Shown piece by piece: positions 1 through 6,047 of a stretch of 7,007 bases of DNA. Source of the stretch: Pseudomonadota bacterium (lineage in GTDB: Bacteria; Pseudomonadota; Gammaproteobacteria; Burkholderiales; Burkholderiaceae_E). Both the position numbers and the translations under genes were made by a program. How positions within the stretch are numbered: position 1 is the first letter of the stretch; each line of letters opens with the position of its first letter. Below the pieces are notes generated by a model that made no database searches, was not told the DNA's origin, and saw nothing but the letters and a program-made list of their open reading frames with translations. The stretch covers positions 1-7,007 of the forward strand of contig JAEWEW010000105.1 of NCBI GenBank assembly GCA_023389175.1, given 5' to 3'.

Positions 1-441
1 GATCGCTGCCGCGGTCGCCGCGGTGCGCCGGGCGGCGCCGGGCGCCGGTGTGTCGGAATCCGCGCTTTGCAGGCGCCGGCGCGAACCGGCCGGCGGCTCC
101 GCGCGCATGCCGTGCGGGTCGCCGGCATGCGGCGATGGCGAATCGTCTTCCTCGACGGTGAAGGTCGGCTCCCGCCGCTCGCGGGTCCAGTCGTTGAACT
201 CCTCCGACGCCTGCCGCTTGCGGCCCGTGAGCCCGCGGACGCCGGCGGCGATCCGGTCGTCATCGGCGTCTTCGTCCGTCGCCGGCTGCCCGCGCGAGCG
301 GCGGCCGCTGCCGGTTCGCCCGCCGGCTCCGAAGAGTGCCTGCTGCCGCTCGCTGCCGCGCGACTGCCAGACGTTGAACAGCACCACCCCGACGACCACG
401 ACGACGACGAGCGCGATGAGGCTGATCGACAGGGTGCTCAT
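1..441 (-). CDS. zipA: ZipA-like cell division protein, N-terminal part (3' end outside window)
   Basis: ZipA is a bitopic inner-membrane protein that tethers FtsZ polymers to the membrane and stabilises the Z ring. The visible 147 residues show a short N-terminus (MSTLSIS), one hydrophobic segment at about residues 8-24 with a run of six valines, then FNVWQSRGSERQQ, which resembles the membrane-exit region of ZipA proteins. The remainder is a low-complexity, charged and Pro/Ala-rich linker, as expected between the membrane anchor and the C-terminal FtsZ-binding domain. That domain lies beyond the window edge, so the identification rests on topology, the post-membrane motif and position directly downstream of smc (smc-zipA-ligA is a known proteobacterial order). 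The ATG at 441-439 is the only ATG/GTG/TTG in this frame back to the smc stop, but it has no good Shine-Dalgarno sequence at normal distance. A different single-pass membrane protein is possible but less likely. Confidence 0.8.
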   Translation of the reverse strand, partial: MSTLSISLIALVVVVVVGVVLFNVWQSRGSERQQALFGAGGRTGSGRRSRGQPATDEDADDDRIAAGVRGLTGRKRQASEEFNDWTRERREPTFTVEEDDSPSPHAGDPHGMRAEPPAGSRRRLQSADSDTPAPGAARRTAATAAAI

Positions 442-498
442 CGCCGCGCCGCGCCCGGTGCGCGGGAAGCATCTTCCTGTCGCGAGGCGCGACCTCCT

Positions 499-546
499 CC
501 CCTGGAGAGGGGCGCGTCGCCTTCGGGCGACCGGGCGGCGACGCGC
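499..546 (-). repeat. Inverted-repeat cluster in the smc-zipA spacer
   Basis: Two 10-nt arms, GCGCGTCGCC at 512-521 and GGCGACGCGC at 537-546, are exact reverse complements around a 15-nt spacer. Inside that spacer a second GGCGAC at 526-531 can pair with GTCGCC at 516-521 around a TTCG/CGAA loop, so two mutually exclusive stems are possible. A further stem, CCCCT/AGGGG with a 4-nt loop, lies at 499-512. None is followed by a T-tract on the minus strand, so this is not a convincing intrinsic terminator. It may be an RNA-processing or stability element between smc and zipA, or a copy of a dispersed intergenic palindrome; the window holds only one copy. Confidence 0.55.
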
Positions 547-547
547 A

Positions 548-3500
548 TCAGGCAGCCTCCGCCATCTTCGCCGCGGACAGCAGGTCCACCGCGACCAGGC
601 GCGAGACGCCGCGCTCCTGCATGGTGACGCCGATCAGCTGCTCGGCCATCTCCATCGCGATCTTGTTGTGGGTGATGAAGAGGAACTGGGTCTCGCCCGC
701 CATCGACTGCACCATGCGGCAGTAGCGCTCGGTGTTGGCATCGTCCAGCGGCGCGTCCACCTCGTCGAGCAGGCAGAACGGCGCCGGATTGAGCTTGAAG
801 ATCGCGAAGACCAGCGCGATGGCGGTGAGCGCCTTCTCGCCTCCGGAGAGCAGGTGGATCGACGCGTTCTTCTTGCCAGGCGGCTGCGCGATCACCTGCA
901 CGCCGGCGTCGAGGATCTCGCCGCCGGTGAGCACCAGGCGCGCGTCGCCGCCGCCGAAGAGCGCAGGAAAGAGGCGACCGAACTCGGCGTTGACCGTGTC
1001 GTAGGTCTGCTGCAGCAGCGCCCGCGATTCCTGGTCGATGGTGCGGATGGCGTTCTCCAGCGTGGTCATCGCCTCGAACAGGTCCGCGGACTGGCTGGAG
1101 AGGAATGCCTGCCGTTCCCGCGCGGCGGCGACCTCGTCGAGCGCCGCCAGGTTGACCGGACCGAGCCGGGCGATCGCCTGGTTGAGCCGTCCGATCTCCG
1201 ATTGCAGCCAGCCGGGCTTGGGCCGCTGCTCGAGCGCGGCGAGCCGTTCGGCGAGGGCCGCCTCGTCGGCCTCGGCCTCCGTGAGCGCCTGCGACGCCTG
1301 CTCCGCCGCCAACCGCGCGGCCTGCTCCTTGAGCTTCAGCTCCGTGAGCTTCTCCCGCAGCGGGTCGTGGCTGCGCTCAAGCGAGAGCCGTTCCTCGTCC
1401 AGCCGGCGCAGCTCGCCGGCCAGCTCGTCCGAGCGGTTGCGCGCGGCGGCCAGCGCCTCCTCGGCTGCCACCCGTTCCTGCAGCAGCAGCTCGCGCTGCT
1501 CGCGCGACTCGTCGTCCGAGAGCGCGGCTAGCTCGGCCTGCAGGCGTTCCTGCTCCGCCATGCCGCGCGCGAGGTTCTCGTCGGCCATGGCGATCTGCCG
1601 GCGCAGGTTCTCCGCCTGCTGCTGGGCCGACCGCACCGCGAAGCTGCACTCCTGCAGGGCAAGCTCCGCCTCGCGCGATTCGTCGCTCGCGGCCGCGAGC
1701 GCCTGCGCCGTGGCTTCGGCCGCCTGGCGCGCCGCCTCCGCTGCCGTGGACCGGTCCGCCAGCTCCGAGCCGAGCTGCTCGAGGCTCTCCGCCGCCTCGC
1801 TCGCGGCTTCCTCGCGCGCCGCGAGCTGGGCGCCCAGGTCCTCGATCTCGGCGGCGAGGCGATCATGGGTGGCGGCGCGCCGGCTCACCGCCTGCGCGAG
1901 CCGCTCGTGCTCGAGCGCCGCGGCCGATGCCTGGCGCAGCGCGCGGGCGTGGGCCTCGCGAGCCTGCGTGATGCGGCCGGTCAGCGCGGTGGCGGTGGCC
2001 TCCACCTGCTCCGCATGCTGGCGGGCTTCCTCGGTCAGGAGCTGCTGGGCGCGCAGCTCGCGACCCAGGTTCTGCAGCTCCTGCTGGCGCGCGAGCACGC
2101 CGTCCTCGTCCGAATCCAGCGCGAAGAGCGAGACGTCGTAGCGGCCGATGGCATGCCCCCCCTTGACCACGAAGCGCGCGCCGGGCGGCAGGTCACCACG
2201 GGCGGCGAAGGCGGCCTCGGCCGTCTCCGCGGCAAAGAAGCTGCCGAGCCATTCCGCGAGGAGGCCGGCGAGCTGGGCGTCGCCGCAGCGGACCATGCTC
2301 GCGAGCGGCGTGAGCCGGGCACCGGCGCCATTGCCGGCAGCCGCGGCCGGGCCGGCAGACGACGGCACCTCGTCGCGCAGGTACAGGCCGAGCTTTCCCG
2401 GAGGGCTGTCGTCCAGCATCTCCGCGAGCCGGCCGGCATCCGCGATCTCCAGGCTGTGCACCCGCTCGCGCAGCGCAGCCTCCACCGCGAGCTCCCAGCC
2501 CGGCTCGATGGTGATGCGCTGCCACAGCCGCTCGACGTCCTCCGAGATGCCGTGGCGCGCCAGCCAGGGCTTCACCTTCTGCTCGCTGTGCATGCGGGCC
2601 TGCAGCTGGGACAGGACGCCGATCCGCGCCTCGATGGTGGAGCGCTTGCCCACGGCTGCGCGCAGCTGCTGCTGCGCCGGCTCCCGCTGCGCCTGGACGT
2701 CTCGACCCTGCGCCTCCAGGGCCTCCTGCTCGCGGGCGGTCGCGGCTTCCTGCTCCCGCGCGGCCTCGAGCTCCCTGGCCAGCCGCTCCAGCGCCTCGGT
2801 AGGCGCCGCGTCGAGCTGCTCCAGCTCCGCGGCGAGCCGCGCCTGGCGGTTGCGCAACGAGCCGATCGCCTCGTCCACCGACAGCCGCCGCACCTCGATG
2901 ACCTGTCGCGCCTGCTGGGTCTGGCCGAGCGCCTGGCGCGCCTGCTCCACCGCTTCGCGCGCCTGCTCGTCACCCTCGCGTGCCTGCGAGAGCGCCGCTT
3001 CGGCACGCGCCGCGCGCTCCTCGGCCTCGAGCCGCTGCGCCTCTGCGGTCTCGATCTCGGCGTCCACCTCGGCCAGGCGCTCCGCGCTGCTGCCGGCAAG
3101 CGCCTGCGCCCCCTCGATCTGGGCCGCGAGCCCGGCCAGGCGCTCCTCCAGCTGGCTGCGGTTCTGCGCAACCATCCGGATCTGCGCCTCGATCGCGGCG
3201 ATCCGGCTGTTCACCTCGTAGTAAGCGGCCTGGCGGCGGCTGACCTCGTCGGCCGACTGGTGCGTCTGCTCGCGGGACTCCACCAGCCGCGCCTCGCAGG
3301 CGCGCAGCCGCGTCGTCAACGACTCGATCTCCACCTCGATGTCCGCGGCGGTGCGCTCGAGCCGCTGCTGCTCGGCATGCGCGTCGTCACGCCGGATCAG
3401 CCACAGCCAGCCCTGCTTGTCCGCGCGCTCGGCCTCGAAGCTGCGGAACTGGGTCGCCACCTCCGCCTGCTGGTCAAGCTTCTCGATCTGGCCGTTGAGC

Positions 3501-4099
3501 TCGCGCAGGATGTCCTCCACCCGGGTGAGGTTCTCCCGGGTGGTGGCGAGCCGGTTCTCGGTCTCCCGGCGCCGCTCCTTGTACTTGGAGACCCCCGCGG
3601 CCTCCTCGAAGAACACCCGCAGCTCGTCGGGCTTGGCCTCGATGATGCGCGAGATGGTGCCCTGCCCGATGATCGCGTAGGCCCGCGGCCCGAGTCCGGT
3701 GCCGAGGAAGATGTCGTGCACGTCCTTGCGCCGCACGACCTGCTGGTTGATGTAGTAGGTGGACTGGCCGTCGCGGGTCAGCACCCGCTTCACCGAGATC
3801 TCGGCGAAGCCGCTCCAGGCGCCGCCCACCCTGCCGAGCGTGTTGTCGAACACCATCTCCACGCTCGCGCGCGACGCCGGCTTGCGCTCGCTCGATCCGT
3901 TGAAGATCACGTCCTGCATCGATTCGCCGCGCAGCTCCGCGGCACGGGATTCGCCGAGGACCCAGCGGGCTGCGTCGATGATGTTGGACTTGCCGCATCC
4001 GTTCGGGCCCACCACGCCGACCAGCTGGCCGGGCAGTTCGAAGGTGGTGGGATCGCAGAAAGACTTGAAGCCGGAGAGTTTGACCTGCTTAAGGCGCAC
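548..4099 (-). CDS. smc: Chromosome segregation protein SMC (bacterial condensin ATPase)
   Basis: SMC dimers, with ScpA and ScpB, form the bacterial condensin that loads near the origin and extrudes or aligns chromosome arms. The 1183-residue length is normal for the family. The N-terminal head has Walker A GPNGCGKS (residues 31-38), the conserved Arg57 in LRG, and the Q-loop GQG (144-146). Long Glu/Ala/Arg-rich coiled coils occupy about 170-500 and 665-1020. Between them, about 505-660, is the hinge dimerisation domain, with a small Ala/Gly-rich insert near its middle. The C-terminal head has the signature LSGGE (1084-1088), Walker B CLLDEVDAP with catalytic Glu1113, the D-loop and the switch histidine in THN (His1144). 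The start is a GTG at 4099-4097, preceded by AGAGG with 6-nt spacing; translation begins MRLKQVKLSGFKSF, as expected for SMC. It is transcribed away from queF and towards zipA. No frameshift or missing motif is seen. Confidence 0.98.
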   Translation of the reverse strand: MRLKQVKLSGFKSFCDPTTFELPGQLVGVVGPNGCGKSNIIDAARWVLGESRAAELRGESMQDVIFNGSSERKPASRASVEMVFDNTLGRVGGAWSGFAEISVKRVLTRDGQSTYYINQQVVRRKDVHDIFLGTGLGPRAYAIIGQGTISRIIEAKPDELRVFFEEAAGVSKYKERRRETENRLATTRENLTRVEDILRELNGQIEKLDQQAEVATQFRSFEAERADKQGWLWLIRRDDAHAEQQRLERTAADIEVEIESLTTRLRACEARLVESREQTHQSADEVSRRQAAYYEVNSRIAAIEAQIRMVAQNRSQLEERLAGLAAQIEGAQALAGSSAERLAEVDAEIETAEAQRLEAEERAARAEAALSQAREGDEQAREAVEQARQALGQTQQARQVIEVRRLSVDEAIGSLRNRQARLAAELEQLDAAPTEALERLARELEAAREQEAATAREQEALEAQGRDVQAQREPAQQQLRAAVGKRSTIEARIGVLSQLQARMHSEQKVKPWLARHGISEDVERLWQRITIEPGWELAVEAALRERVHSLEIADAGRLAEMLDDSPPGKLGLYLRDEVPSSAGPAAAAGNGAGARLTPLASMVRCGDAQLAGLLAEWLGSFFAAETAEAAFAARGDLPPGARFVVKGGHAIGRYDVSLFALDSDEDGVLARQQELQNLGRELRAQQLLTEEARQHAEQVEATATALTGRITQAREAHARALRQASAAALEHERLAQAVSRRAATHDRLAAEIEDLGAQLAAREEAASEAAESLEQLGSELADRSTAAEAARQAAEATAQALAAASDESREAELALQECSFAVRSAQQQAENLRRQIAMADENLARGMAEQERLQAELAALSDDESREQRELLLQERVAAEEALAAARNRSDELAGELRRLDEERLSLERSHDPLREKLTELKLKEQAARLAAEQASQALTEAEADEAALAERLAALEQRPKPGWLQSEIGRLNQAIARLGPVNLAALDEVAAARERQAFLSSQSADLFEAMTTLENAIRTIDQESRALLQQTYDTVNAEFGRLFPALFGGGDARLVLTGGEILDAGVQVIAQPPGKKNASIHLLSGGEKALTAIALVFAIFKLNPAPFCLLDEVDAPLDDANTERYCRMVQSMAGETQFLFITHNKIAMEMAEQLIGVTMQERGVSRLVAVDLLSAAKMAEAA

Positions 4100-4169
4100 T
4101 GAAAGCCTCTGGAGGATGCTGCTGTTGTTCGGCTCCGAGGGCGCCGTGCCGCCGGAGCTTGGACAGACC

Positions 4170-4190
4170 CGCCTGTGCCCGGCGCAGGCG
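4170..4190. promoter_or_regulatory. Dyad in the smc/queF divergent region (possible operator or hairpin)
   Basis: CGCCTGTGC and GCGCAGGCG form 9-nt arms around a 3-nt CCG centre, with a single T/G mismatch (a wobble pair in RNA). It is placed immediately upstream of, and reaching into, the expected -35 region of queF. It also sits downstream of the TTGACG on the smc strand. This is where a dimeric regulator could act on both genes; in the smc transcript it could instead be a 5' leader hairpin. No known operator consensus is recognised. Confidence 0.35.
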
Positions 4191-4194
4191 TGGT

Positions 4195-4200
4195 CGTCAA
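4195..4200 (-). promoter_or_regulatory. Candidate -35 element for smc
   Basis: The minus strand reads TTGACG here, five of six matches to the sigma70 -35 consensus. A 17-nt spacer leads to CACAGG, a poor -10, so the promoter is only tentative. It would give an smc leader of roughly 65-70 nt that ends in the AGAGG ribosome-binding site. No better sigma70 pair was seen for smc in this spacer. Confidence 0.25.
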
Positions 4201-4209
4201 GCCGCCTCG

Positions 4210-4215
4210 TATAAT
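4210..4215 (+). promoter_or_regulatory. -10 box of the queF promoter (TATAAT)
   Basis: An exact TATAAT stands out in very GC-rich sequence. Its last base is 12 nt before the queF ATG. A start of transcription 6-8 nt downstream would fall at about 4221-4223, leaving a leader of only about 5-7 nt. The hexamer 17 nt upstream (GGCGTG, 4187-4192) is a poor -35, so activity may depend on an activator or on the extended context. It probably drives queF and, through the overlap, dapC. Confidence 0.55.
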
Positions 4216-4227
4216 ACCAACTACATC

Positions 4228-4668
4228 ATGCCGAGCACGCCTTCCACCGACCTTCCCGTCTTCGACAACCCGTCGCCGGAGCGCGACTACCTCGTCCACA
4301 TCGAGTGTCCGGAGTTCACCTGCCTTTGCCCGCTGACCGGGCAGCCGGATTTCGCGACGATGGTGCTGGACTACATTCCGGACCGCCTGAACCTCGAGCT
4401 CAAGGGACTGAAGCTCTACTTCTGGTCCTACCGTGACCGCGGCGTGTTCCACGAAGCGGTGACCAACCGGATCGTCGATGAAATGGTCGCGCGTATCGCC
4501 CCGCGCTACCTGAGGCTCACCGCGCGCTGGTTCGTGCGCGGCGGCCTCTACACCACCGTCGTCGCCGAGCATCGCAAGACCGGCTGGGCGCCGGGTCCCG
4601 GCACGGCGCTCACGATCGCCGCAGCCGCGGCCCCATACCCGACCGACAGCGGCCGCGCGGGCGCATGA
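4228..4668 (+). CDS. queF: NADPH-dependent 7-cyano-7-deazaguanine (preQ0) reductase, short unimodular form
   Basis: QueF reduces the nitrile of preQ0 to the aminomethyl group of preQ1 in cytosolic queuosine-tRNA synthesis. The 146-residue product carries the T-fold family marks: PEFTCLCPLTGQPDF, where Cys34 matches the nucleophile that forms the thioimide and Asp41 the general acid; the QueF motif as ELKGLKLY (57-64), with Gly60 where Ser or Ala is usual; and FHE (74-76) for substrate binding. The catalytic core ends near residue 120 (RKTGW). A 26-residue Ala/Pro-rich tail follows and runs to the stop, which overlaps the dapC ATG. The ATG at 4228 is preferred because the protein then starts at the usual family N-terminus; an upstream TTG at 4159 would add 23 basic residues and lies upstream of the -10 box. 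There is no Shine-Dalgarno sequence before the ATG, consistent with a leaderless message. Confidence 0.95.
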   Translation: MPSTPSTDLPVFDNPSPERDYLVHIECPEFTCLCPLTGQPDFATMVLDYIPDRLNLELKGLKLYFWSYRDRGVFHEAVTNRIVDEMVARIAPRYLRLTARWFVRGGLYTTVVAEHRKTGWAPGPGTALTIAAAAAPYPTDSGRAGA

Positions 4669-5891
4669 ACCCGCGGCTGTCCCTGCTGCAGCCCTATCCC
4701 TTCGAGCGACTGCGCGCGCTGCTTGCGCAGCCGCCCCAGGCACTCGGACTCGCCGAGTCGTCCGCCGCGAAGCGGCCGGAGCGTTTCGTCAATCTCTCCA
4801 TCGGCGAGCCGCGCCATCCGACCCCGCCGCTCGTCACCCGCGCGCTCACCGAGGCGCTGGCCGGGCTCTCGTCGTATCCGGCCACCGCAGGCTCGCCCGC
4901 CCTGCGCGAGGCGATCGCGGCGTGGATCGAGCGCCGTCACGGGGTCCGGCTCGATGCGGGCACCGAGGTGCTGCCGGTCAACGGTTCCCGCGAGGCGCTC
5001 TTCGCCTTCGCGCAGACGGTGATCGATCCGGTGCCGGGCGCCCTGGTCGTGTCGCCGAACCCGTTCTACCAGATCTACGAGGGCGCGGCGCTGCTCGCCG
5101 GCGCCGGAGTGCACCTGGTGGACCAGTCGCCGGCCAACGACCTGCGGTGCGACTGGGCCGGCGTCCCGGAGGCGGTCTGGTCCCGCACCCAGCTCGTCTT
5201 CGTCTGCTCCCCGGGCAATCCGACCGGAGCGGTCATGCCGCTCGAGGAATGGCGGCTGCTGTTCGAACTGTCGGACCGGTATGGCTTCGTGATCGCATCG
5301 GACGAGTGCTACTCCGAGATCTACCTCGACGAATCGCGCCCGCCGCTCGGCGGTCTGGCCGCGAGCGCGCGGCTCGGCCGGGCCGGCGCCGAGCGGCTCC
5401 TGGTCTTCTCGAGCCTCTCCAAGCGGTCCAACGTTCCCGGCATGCGGTCGGGCTTCGTCGCGGGCGACGCGGCGCTGATCCGCGAGTTCCTGCGCTATCG
5501 CACCTACCACGGCAGCGCCATGAGCCCGGCGGTGCAGGCCGCCTCGGTGGCCGCCTGGCAGGACGAGGACCATGTCGTGCAGAACCGGCGCCTCTACCGC
5601 GAGAAGTTCGATGCGGTGGTGCCGATCGTCGCGCAGGCGCTGCCGGTGCGACGCCCCGACGCAGGCTTCTACCTGTGGCTGCCGGTGCCCGACGGCGACG
5701 ACGCGCGCTTCGCCTGGCGGCTGAACCACGAGCTCGCCACGCTGGTGCTGCCCGGCAGCTACCTCGGACGTGCCTCGGCGCCGGGAGCCGCCAACCCGGG
5801 CGCCGGGTTCGTGCGGGTCGCGCTGGTGGAGGATCTCGCCGCCTGTGTGGAAGGCGCGCGCCGCATCTGCAATTTGGTACGCGCCGGCTGA
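4665..5891 (+). CDS. dapC: N-succinyldiaminopimelate aminotransferase (PLP-dependent, class I/II fold)
   Basis: DapC transfers an amino group from glutamate to N-succinyl-2-amino-6-ketopimelate, giving N-succinyl-LL-diaminopimelate for lysine and peptidoglycan. The 408-residue protein has the fold-type I aminotransferase landmarks: NLSIGEPRHPTPP near 43-55, NGSRE (106-110) at the PLP phosphate site, SPGNPTG (182-188), SDECYSEIY (212-220) with Asp213 for the pyridine nitrogen, SLSKRSN with the Schiff-base lysine Lys253, GMRSG (259-263), and Arg384 in GFVRVAL for the substrate carboxylate. The N-terminus MNPRLSLLQPYPFERL is characteristic of proteobacterial DapC, and DapD is encoded just downstream, which separates this call from aspartate or alanine aminotransferases. 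The ATG overlaps the queF stop by 4 nt (ATGA) and lacks a clear Shine-Dalgarno sequence, so translation is probably coupled to queF. Confidence 0.93.
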   Translation: MNPRLSLLQPYPFERLRALLAQPPQALGLAESSAAKRPERFVNLSIGEPRHPTPPLVTRALTEALAGLSSYPATAGSPALREAIAAWIERRHGVRLDAGTEVLPVNGSREALFAFAQTVIDPVPGALVVSPNPFYQIYEGAALLAGAGVHLVDQSPANDLRCDWAGVPEAVWSRTQLVFVCSPGNPTGAVMPLEEWRLLFELSDRYGFVIASDECYSEIYLDESRPPLGGLAASARLGRAGAERLLVFSSLSKRSNVPGMRSGFVAGDAALIREFLRYRTYHGSAMSPAVQAASVAAWQDEDHVVQNRRLYREKFDAVVPIVAQALPVRRPDAGFYLWLPVPDGDDARFAWRLNHELATLVLPGSYLGRASAPGAANPGAGFVRVALVEDLAACVEGARRICNLVRAG

Positions 5892-5912
5892 AAGACCGGG
5901 GCAGCTCCTTCC

Positions 5913-5930
5913 GGGGCGCTGCGGCGCCCC
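5913..5930 (+). terminator. Strong hairpin after dapC (terminator-like, no T-tract)
   Basis: GGGGCGC and GCGCCCC form a perfect 7-bp GC stem around TGCG, 21 nt after the dapC stop. The following bases (TGGTGACTTAG) contain no U-run, so it is not a canonical intrinsic terminator. It could attenuate, protect the 3' end of the queF-dapC message, or act with Rho. Confidence 0.4.
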
Positions 5931-5938
5931 TGGTGACT

Positions 5939-5944
5939 TAGAAT
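5939..5944 (+). promoter_or_regulatory. Candidate -10 element for dapD (TAGAAT)
   Basis: TAGAAT matches five of six bases of the sigma70 -10 consensus and is the most AT-rich point of the dapC-dapD spacer. No acceptable -35 exists at 16-18 nt; that position falls in the GC hairpin at 5913-5930. If real, dapD would have its own transcript with a leader of about 95-100 nt. Confidence 0.3.
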
Positions 5945-5947
5945 GCC

Positions 5948-5972
5948 CGGGCCGGCTGCGGGGGTCGGCCCG
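5948..5972 (+). other. Second hairpin in the dapD leader
   Basis: CGGGCCG (5948-5954) pairs with CGGCCCG (5966-5972); three further inner pairs, two of them G-U, shorten the loop to about 5 nt. It begins at or close to the start point expected from the TAGAAT box, so it could form the 5' end of a dapD transcript. No known lysine riboswitch structure is recognised, and the spacer is too short for one. Confidence 0.35.
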
Positions 5973-6000
5973 CGCCCCACCCTGCGCCTCGTCCGGACGA

Positions 6001-6030
6001 TTGGCGCCTCTTGGCGGCTCTTGCCCGCTT
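6001..6030 (+). repeat. Three imperfect 10-nt tandem units before dapD
   Basis: TTGGCGCCTC, TTGGCGGCTC and TTGCCCGCTT follow one another directly. Units 1 and 2 match at 9 of 10 bases and units 2 and 3 at 7 of 10. The block lies just upstream of the dapD ribosome-binding site and is pyrimidine-rich at each unit end. It could be chance or the trace of a local duplication. Confidence 0.3.
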
Positions 6031-6034
6031 TACC

Positions 6035-6040
6035 AGGAAG
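6035..6040 (+). promoter_or_regulatory. dapD ribosome-binding site
   Basis: AGGAAG lies 7 nt before the ATG at 6048 and abuts another ATG at 6041. The spacing decides for 6048: the 6041 ATG has no room for a Shine-Dalgarno interaction and opens a 4-codon frame that stops at 6055. Confidence 0.7.
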
Positions 6041-6047
6041 ATGACAG

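Noticed and set aside
260..472. A 70-codon minus-strand frame starting at ATG 472, overlapping zipA
   Set aside because: Its AGGAAG directly touches the ATG, the product is an Arg-rich shadow of zipA, and the membrane segment lies in the other frame.
23..1531. A 502-codon plus-strand frame across zipA and the 3' end of smc
   Set aside because: It crosses two real genes and their spacer in antisense and has shadow-type composition.
1865..4102. A 745-codon open frame on the plus strand opposite smc
   Set aside because: It is antisense to smc, rich in Arg/Leu/Gly in the way of a GC-rich shadow frame, and resembles no protein family, whereas the smc frame has every family motif.
4159..4227. An upstream TTG start extending QueF by 23 residues
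   Set aside because: It lies upstream of the TATAAT box, would add a basic stretch not expected in QueF, and contains the promoter in coding sequence.
4100..4227. A preQ1 riboswitch upstream of queF
   Set aside because: No preQ1-type pseudoknot or A-rich tail is visible, and the -10 box leaves almost no leader for an aptamer.
4665..5941. Other plus-strand frames within dapC, including a 339-codon frame at 4922-5941
   Set aside because: These are frame-shifted shadows of dapC with Arg/Ala-rich composition and no family features.
5892..6047. A lysine riboswitch upstream of dapD
   Set aside because: The predicted leader is about 100 nt, too short for the lysine aptamer, and only simple hairpins are present.
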